From: an uncultured Treponema sp. | Lineage (GTDB): Bacteria; Spirochaetota; Spirochaetia; Treponematales; Treponemataceae | Length of the DNA stretch: 64,000 bases | NCBI GenBank assembly: GCA_947166355.1 | Contig: CAMVDX010000004.1 | Coordinates: 62,001 to 126,000, forward strand | Reading direction: 5' to 3' | Shown here: one piece after another, positions 60,256 through 64,000 of the stretch | Layout of the letters: each line of letters begins with the position of its first letter | Position numbering within the stretch: position 1 is the stretch's first letter | Program-made: the position numbers and the translations under genes | The notes under the pieces: model-generated | Seen by the model: only the letters and a program-made list of their open reading frames with translations | The model's database searches: none | What the model was told of the DNA's origin: nothing

Positions 60256-61064
60256 CCTTTTTTATGAAAATAAAACACATTGCCGTCTGAAATTTTTTCC
60301 AGACCTTTTGGCAGAATTGAAGCATCAATTGTTGCAATCTCATTCATTGAAAGAAAAAGATAACCGCCAGGTGCAAGTGATTCATCTACAATTTTCTGAA
60401 GGATAATTTTACGCATTTCTACAGTAAAATATACAAATACATTTCTTATAAAAACCAGATGAATATTACGCGGAAAAATTGAATCATTTTTTGAAAGGTT
60501 CAACTGACGTCTGTCAATTTTTGAAGTAATTTCATGAGGCAGAGTAACTTCTTTATCATTATTCATATAAGGGGTAAGCAGAAAATGAAATTTTGAACCG
60601 TCAACTGCTTTTACAGAATTTGATTTATATTTGCCTGCCTCACATTTTGAAAGAACAGTTGTATTTATATCTGTTGCAGTACATTCAGTTTTTATTCCAA
60701 GAGAGGCAGCAAGAAGATAAAGGGAATATATTTCTTCTCCACTAGAAGCGGCTGCACTCCATATTCTAAGCGGATTTAATGCAAGTTTAGAATGAAGATC
60801 CGGCAGAATCTTAGATTTTAAAAGTAGAAACTGTGCTTCTTCCCGAAAAAAATAAGTTTCATTAACGGTTGCATTATTTAAAAGATTATCCATTTCCTCT
60901 TTATTCAGACAGACATAATTATAATAATCAAGACCGTTCAGTTTTATTTCTTTTTCACGCTTTTCTATATAATTCTTTATTCCGCTTTTATGACTTTCAC
61001 GAGGAATTATTCCGGTTCTTTTTGAGATGAGTGAAATAATGTCGGCTAATTCTTTATCTGTCAT
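60252..61064 (-). CDS. cheR: chemotaxis protein methyltransferase CheR
   Basis: 270 residues. The N-terminal helical domain is followed by NNATVNETYFFREEAQFLLL (typical CheR sequence NxTxFFR-like) and the SAM-binding LRIWSAAASSGEEIYSLYLL, then LVFIRNVFVYF and PGGYLFLSMNE. It methylates glutamates of the chemoreceptor encoded at the operon start. cheB lies 15 bases upstream. Confidence 0.95.
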   Translation of the reverse strand: MTDKELADIISLISKRTGIIPRESHKSGIKNYIEKREKEIKLNGLDYYNYVCLNKEEMDNLLNNATVNETYFFREEAQFLLLKSKILPDLHSKLALNPLRIWSAAASSGEEIYSLYLLAASLGIKTECTATDINTTVLSKCEAGKYKSNSVKAVDGSKFHFLLTPYMNNDKEVTLPHEITSKIDRRQLNLSKNDSIFPRNIHLVFIRNVFVYFTVEMRKIILQKIVDESLAPGGYLFLSMNEIATIDASILPKGLEKISDGNVFYFHKKG

Positions 61065-61079
61065 AACAAAATCCTCATC

Positions 61080-62120
61080 TTATCGGGTTAAATTAATAAC
61101 CGCTCTGGCAATATAGTCACGGGGAAGAACACGTGATGCAGCCTTGAGTTCAATTGCGGCCTGAGGCATTCCAAAAACAGTACAGGTTGTTTCATCTTCA
61201 CAGATTGTATAACCGCCTGCATCAATAATTTCCTTACAGCCTTCGGCACCATCCTGACCCATACCGGTAAGAAGCAGGGCAAGACATGATTTTTTATATA
61301 GCTTTGCAGCAGAGCGAAAAAGCTTGTTTACTGCCGGACGCAAAAAACGCTCCGGAGGTTCATCAGAAAGTTTGAGGACGGGAAGGTCATTTTTTACATA
61401 ATCAATTATCAGATGCTTTTCTGCAGGTGCCATATAGGCACGGCCAGGTTTTGCGATTTCTCCATCACGGGCAAGACTCATAGGAACATTTGGACAAACC
61501 TGATTAAACCATCTTACCATTTTTTCATCTGCTCCGACATCAATATGCTGAGTATATAAAACAGGAAGAGGGAAGTTATTTCCAAGCCCCGACAGTACAG
61601 CCTGAACCGCCGTAGGTCCGCCGGTTGAAGCTCCAATACATAAAATTTTAAATGAATTATCAAGTGAAAAAGTACATTCCTTTTCTAAGGCATCATAATC
61701 AATATTCTTTTTAGAATTTTTCCGTTCAGAACTGTTTTTGTTTTTTTCAATTGTTGAATGAATTCTAATTGTAAAATCCTTTAATACGACTTCATCAAAA
61801 GAAGAAAGAGAAGGTTTTTTTTCAAATGCCGCACCTGCTGCAAGGACCTCGGATTTTATACTTAAATCATCGGAATAAATTACTACAGGAACTCCGAGTT
61901 CTCCCACAAGAATTTTACATGCTTCAAGCCCGTTCATCTCAGGCATATCGTAATCACTTATTACGGCATCAATTTTATGAGCACGGCAAAAGTCAACAGC
62001 CTTGCGCCCGTTAGAAACCATACCGGCGATTTCGAAACCATTTTTGGTAAAGGCTCTTTCGAAGAGACCTCTTGTAATTGCAGAATCATCTACTATCAGC
62101 ACTTTCAACAGGTCGCTCAT
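61080..62120 (-). CDS. cheB: chemotaxis response regulator methylesterase CheB
   Basis: 346 residues. Receiver ~1-120 (KVLIVDDSAITRG; VISDYDMPEMNG) and methylesterase ~165-345 with the catalytic triad: Ser in CIGASTGGPTAV, His in YTQHIDVG, Asp in TGMGQDGAEG. The open frame begins at 62147, but ATG 62120 has GGAGG 7 bases upstream and overlaps the cheW stop as ATGA, so I take it as the start. It removes methyl groups added by CheR. Confidence 0.95.
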   Translation of the reverse strand: MSDLLKVLIVDDSAITRGLFERAFTKNGFEIAGMVSNGRKAVDFCRAHKIDAVISDYDMPEMNGLEACKILVGELGVPVVIYSDDLSIKSEVLAAGAAFEKKPSLSSFDEVVLKDFTIRIHSTIEKNKNSSERKNSKKNIDYDALEKECTFSLDNSFKILCIGASTGGPTAVQAVLSGLGNNFPLPVLYTQHIDVGADEKMVRWFNQVCPNVPMSLARDGEIAKPGRAYMAPAEKHLIIDYVKNDLPVLKLSDEPPERFLRPAVNKLFRSAAKLYKKSCLALLLTGMGQDGAEGCKEIIDAGGYTICEDETTCTVFGMPQAAIELKAASRVLPRDYIARAVINLTR

Positions 62121-62533
62121 ATTTCTTCCTCCATTAAATCCTGACAAAGTGCAGCTTCAATTGAATCTACATCAAAATATGGAATTATGCGTGTCTTATA
62201 TTTTATACCATCTGATAAAATATCTTCTTCCTCCGGTTCAAAAAAAAGCTCAATACCAGAAATATGGAGTGCAAACTGATCATCTTTCCGCCGGAAAACA
62301 AGAATTGCAGGTTCCGAGATCTCACAATTTTCTTCATGATTTAATTTTAGGAAATTTACAACAGTGTAGGGAACGCCTCGGCAGTTTACCATGCCTTCAA
62401 TGTAGTCGGGCACAAAAGGCAGCGGATGTATTTTTGCCGAATGCATAATTTCCTGAACATTCGTATTTTTAATTGCAAAGAGGCTTTTATGAATTGTAAA
62501 AATCAAATAACTTTCATTCGTCTCTGCTTGCAT
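62117..62533 (-). CDS. cheW: chemotaxis coupling protein CheW
   Basis: 138 residues. ESYLIFTIHKSLFAIKNTNVQEIM, IEGMVNCRGVPYTVVNFLKL and the C-terminal strand set fit CheW, which couples receptors to CheA. It overlaps the mcp gene by 20 bases and cheB by 4, so the three are tightly co-translated. Confidence 0.9.
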   Translation of the reverse strand: MQAETNESYLIFTIHKSLFAIKNTNVQEIMHSAKIHPLPFVPDYIEGMVNCRGVPYTVVNFLKLNHEENCEISEPAILVFRRKDDQFALHISGIELFFEPEEEDILSDGIKYKTRIIPYFDVDSIEAALCQDLMEEEI

Positions 62534-64000
62534 TGTTCAGTTCCTCAGAAATTTTGCGAACATTTTCGGATGCAAGTGAAATGTTATCTGTTGCAACTGT
62601 GAAATTTTCAACTCCGGCCGAAATCTCTTTTAGTGCAATCAGAATCTGTTCACTTGCACTTGCCTGCTGGCGTATAATTTCTGCAATATTATCTGCACTT
62701 GTTGCAGTAATTTCAGCAGAACTCTTAATGCTGGCAAATTTTGCTTCAAGACCTCTTGCACTTTCATAACCTGCGTTAATCTTTTCAGTTCCACTTTCAG
62801 AGGCTAAAATAAGTGAGTCAGAAGAATGCTGTATTTCGTTGATTTTTTCCTTAATTTCTCTTGTACCATCAATAATACCGTCTGAAAGACGTCTGATTTC
62901 ATTCGCAACAATGCGGAAGGATTTTCCAGCTTCTCCTGCAGTACTTGCTTCAAGCTCAGCATTAAAAGCAATAATCTTTGCCTGATCAGCAACATTATTG
63001 ATAAGACTTACAATATCCCAGATGCTTTCAATTTTTTCTGAAAGATTTTTGATTCCTTCGATAGTCTGCTGATTTGCGTCAAAAATTTCATGAAGCTGAG
63101 TAACATTCTTTTCTATCTGAGCAACACCTTCAGTAACATCAGATGAGGTCTGATTCGCTACACTTGAAACATCCTTGATTTTTGTAGAAATATTTTCTGA
63201 AAGGACATTTGAATCTTCCATTGTGGCAACAATTTCTTTTACGGCCGCAGAAGAATCCTGACTGGTAGCGGCAGTTTCCTTTGTGGCAACAACAAGATTT
63301 TGAGCTTCTTCAAAAAGCCTTTCACCAATCTTTCGTTCTTTAATCTGGATGTTACGCTCCATTTCCTGAGATTTTTTTAAGCGAGTTACAAAATCCTGAA
63401 ACTTTGCCGTAATAATTACAAAGGTTGAAATGATTATTACACTGATAATCATAATAATAAGAACAATATCAACACCTGTAGATCTGCCGGAATTATCAGG
63501 AGCAATTGCAATTAAATACCATTCATAACTAGGAAGATATCGTATAACGCCCCGCTCATAAGGACTGGCTTCAAATTGAATAAGATTTCCTTCAATTCCA
63601 GCTTCTTTTGCTTTTTTCATGAGGCTTTCAAAATTAATTTCATTTTCAAAAATTGAATCAATATGAACTTTATCTACAACAATCTGCTTATCAAGTGCAC
63701 CGGTAATTTCTTTTGTTTCATTAAAAAAGTACATTCCAATAGTTTCATCAAGGCTTTCATAACACTTATCTATAAAACTATCCAGTTCTATTCCAGTTCC
63801 ACAAAGGCCGATAGGTTTCATTTTTGAATCACGCACAACTGCATTCAGCCAGAGACAGGTCATATCAAGATCTGCATTATAATTTATATTGAAGTTATAA
63901 ACATCAGTTTCATAGAGAGTCATTTTATACCAGTAATCAGCAGGATTATCCGGATTAATAGTATATGAATATTCCATTCCATTATAAAACTCTTTATCAG
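62514..64000 (-). CDS. methyl-accepting chemotaxis protein (5' end outside window)
   Basis: At least 495 residues; the frame is open through the window edge at 64000 with no stop, so the visible ATG at 63977 is not the true start. Residues from the edge to ~160 are an extracytoplasmic Cache-type domain (ADYWYKMTLYETDVYNFNINY; WLNAVVRDSKMKPIGLCGTGIE), then a helix (DIVLIIMIISVIIISTFVIITA), and a signalling domain whose tip DQAKIIAFNAELEASTAGEAGKSFRIVA is close to the MCP hairpin consensus. It is an input receptor for the linked CheW/CheR/CheB. Confidence 0.92.
   Translation of the reverse strand, partial: DKEFYNGMEYSYTINPDNPADYWYKMTLYETDVYNFNINYNADLDMTCLWLNAVVRDSKMKPIGLCGTGIELDSFIDKCYESLDETIGMYFFNETKEITGALDKQIVVDKVHIDSIFENEINFESLMKKAKEAGIEGNLIQFEASPYERGVIRYLPSYEWYLIAIAPDNSGRSTGVDIVLIIMIISVIIISTFVIITAKFQDFVTRLKKSQEMERNIQIKERKIGERLFEEAQNLVVATKETAATSQDSSAAVKEIVATMEDSNVLSENISTKIKDVSSVANQTSSDVTEGVAQIEKNVTQLHEIFDANQQTIEGIKNLSEKIESIWDIVSLINNVADQAKIIAFNAELEASTAGEAGKSFRIVANEIRRLSDGIIDGTREIKEKINEIQHSSDSLILASESGTEKINAGYESARGLEAKFASIKSSAEITATSADNIAEIIRQQASASEQILIALKEISAGVENFTVATDNISLASENVRKISEELNNASRDE

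Overview
This is AT-rich bacterial DNA that fits a gut- or rumen-type spirochaete, most likely Treponema. The clues are LL-diaminopimelate aminotransferase (DapL) next to DapF, a type III glutamine synthetase, a four-subunit 2-oxoacid:ferredoxin oxidoreductase, many lipoprotein/two-component/cyclic-nucleotide signalling genes, and a chemotaxis operon. The genus is inferred from gene content only; no rRNA gene is present. All domain calls come from reading the translations by eye.

Region 1 (1-17.6 kb) is an accessory, defence-type island. It holds a DinD-like protein with a YhcG-like tail, an OLD-like AAA ATPase/TOPRIM protein with a membrane coiled-coil partner, an orphan type I specificity subunit, a PIN protein, a class III nucleotide cyclase beside a DUF3800 protein, a divergent KAP NTPase, an HNH protein, RhuM with a membrane protein, a HigB/HigA-ImmA pair and a PD-(D/E)XK endonuclease. 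The striking pattern is that one KAP P-loop NTPase gene occurs four times (two intact, one with an in-frame stop, one cut to 32 codons). Each copy directly follows a different nuclease-type gene (PIN, DUF3800, HNH, PD-(D/E)XK). This looks like a modular system with a constant KAP partner and a swappable nuclease.

Region 2 (17.6-31.3 kb) holds a GC-rich repeat block, the 2-oxoacid:ferredoxin oxidoreductase operon with an XRE-cupin regulator, and two membrane sensory loci. One is a minus-strand REC-GGDEF-EAL / HPt / hybrid kinase / solute-binding lipoprotein set. The other is a plus-strand sugar-binding-like lipoprotein with a Cache-PAS-GGDEF cyclase.

Region 3 (31.2-56.7 kb) is a glutamine and nitrogen regulon: gltB-gltD-purF on plus; carA and carB(N)-asnB-carB(C)-pyrG-glnA-ANTAR regulator on minus; then dapF-dapL, glnN and an AmtB-PII fusion on plus. 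Five transcription units (gltB, carB, carA, dapF, glnN) share one leader design: a sigma-70 promoter, then within a few bases of the expected RNA start a small hairpin with a hexaloop of pattern A-A-(A/T)-G-(A/G)-(G/C), whose 3' arm is also the 5' arm of an intrinsic terminator. That is the loop signature (A1, G4) known for ANTAR antiterminator proteins, and the carB operon ends in an ANTAR gene. I infer an ANTAR-controlled glutamine regulon. The carB gene is split cleanly at its domain boundary with asnB between the halves. Palindromic dispersed repeats have entered several coding regions in frame (carA, carB, gltB).

Region 4 (56.7-64 kb) is a minus-strand chemotaxis-like operon: mcp (cut by the window edge), cheW, cheB, cheR, a CheA-like protein lacking its kinase core, and an adenylate/guanylate cyclase.
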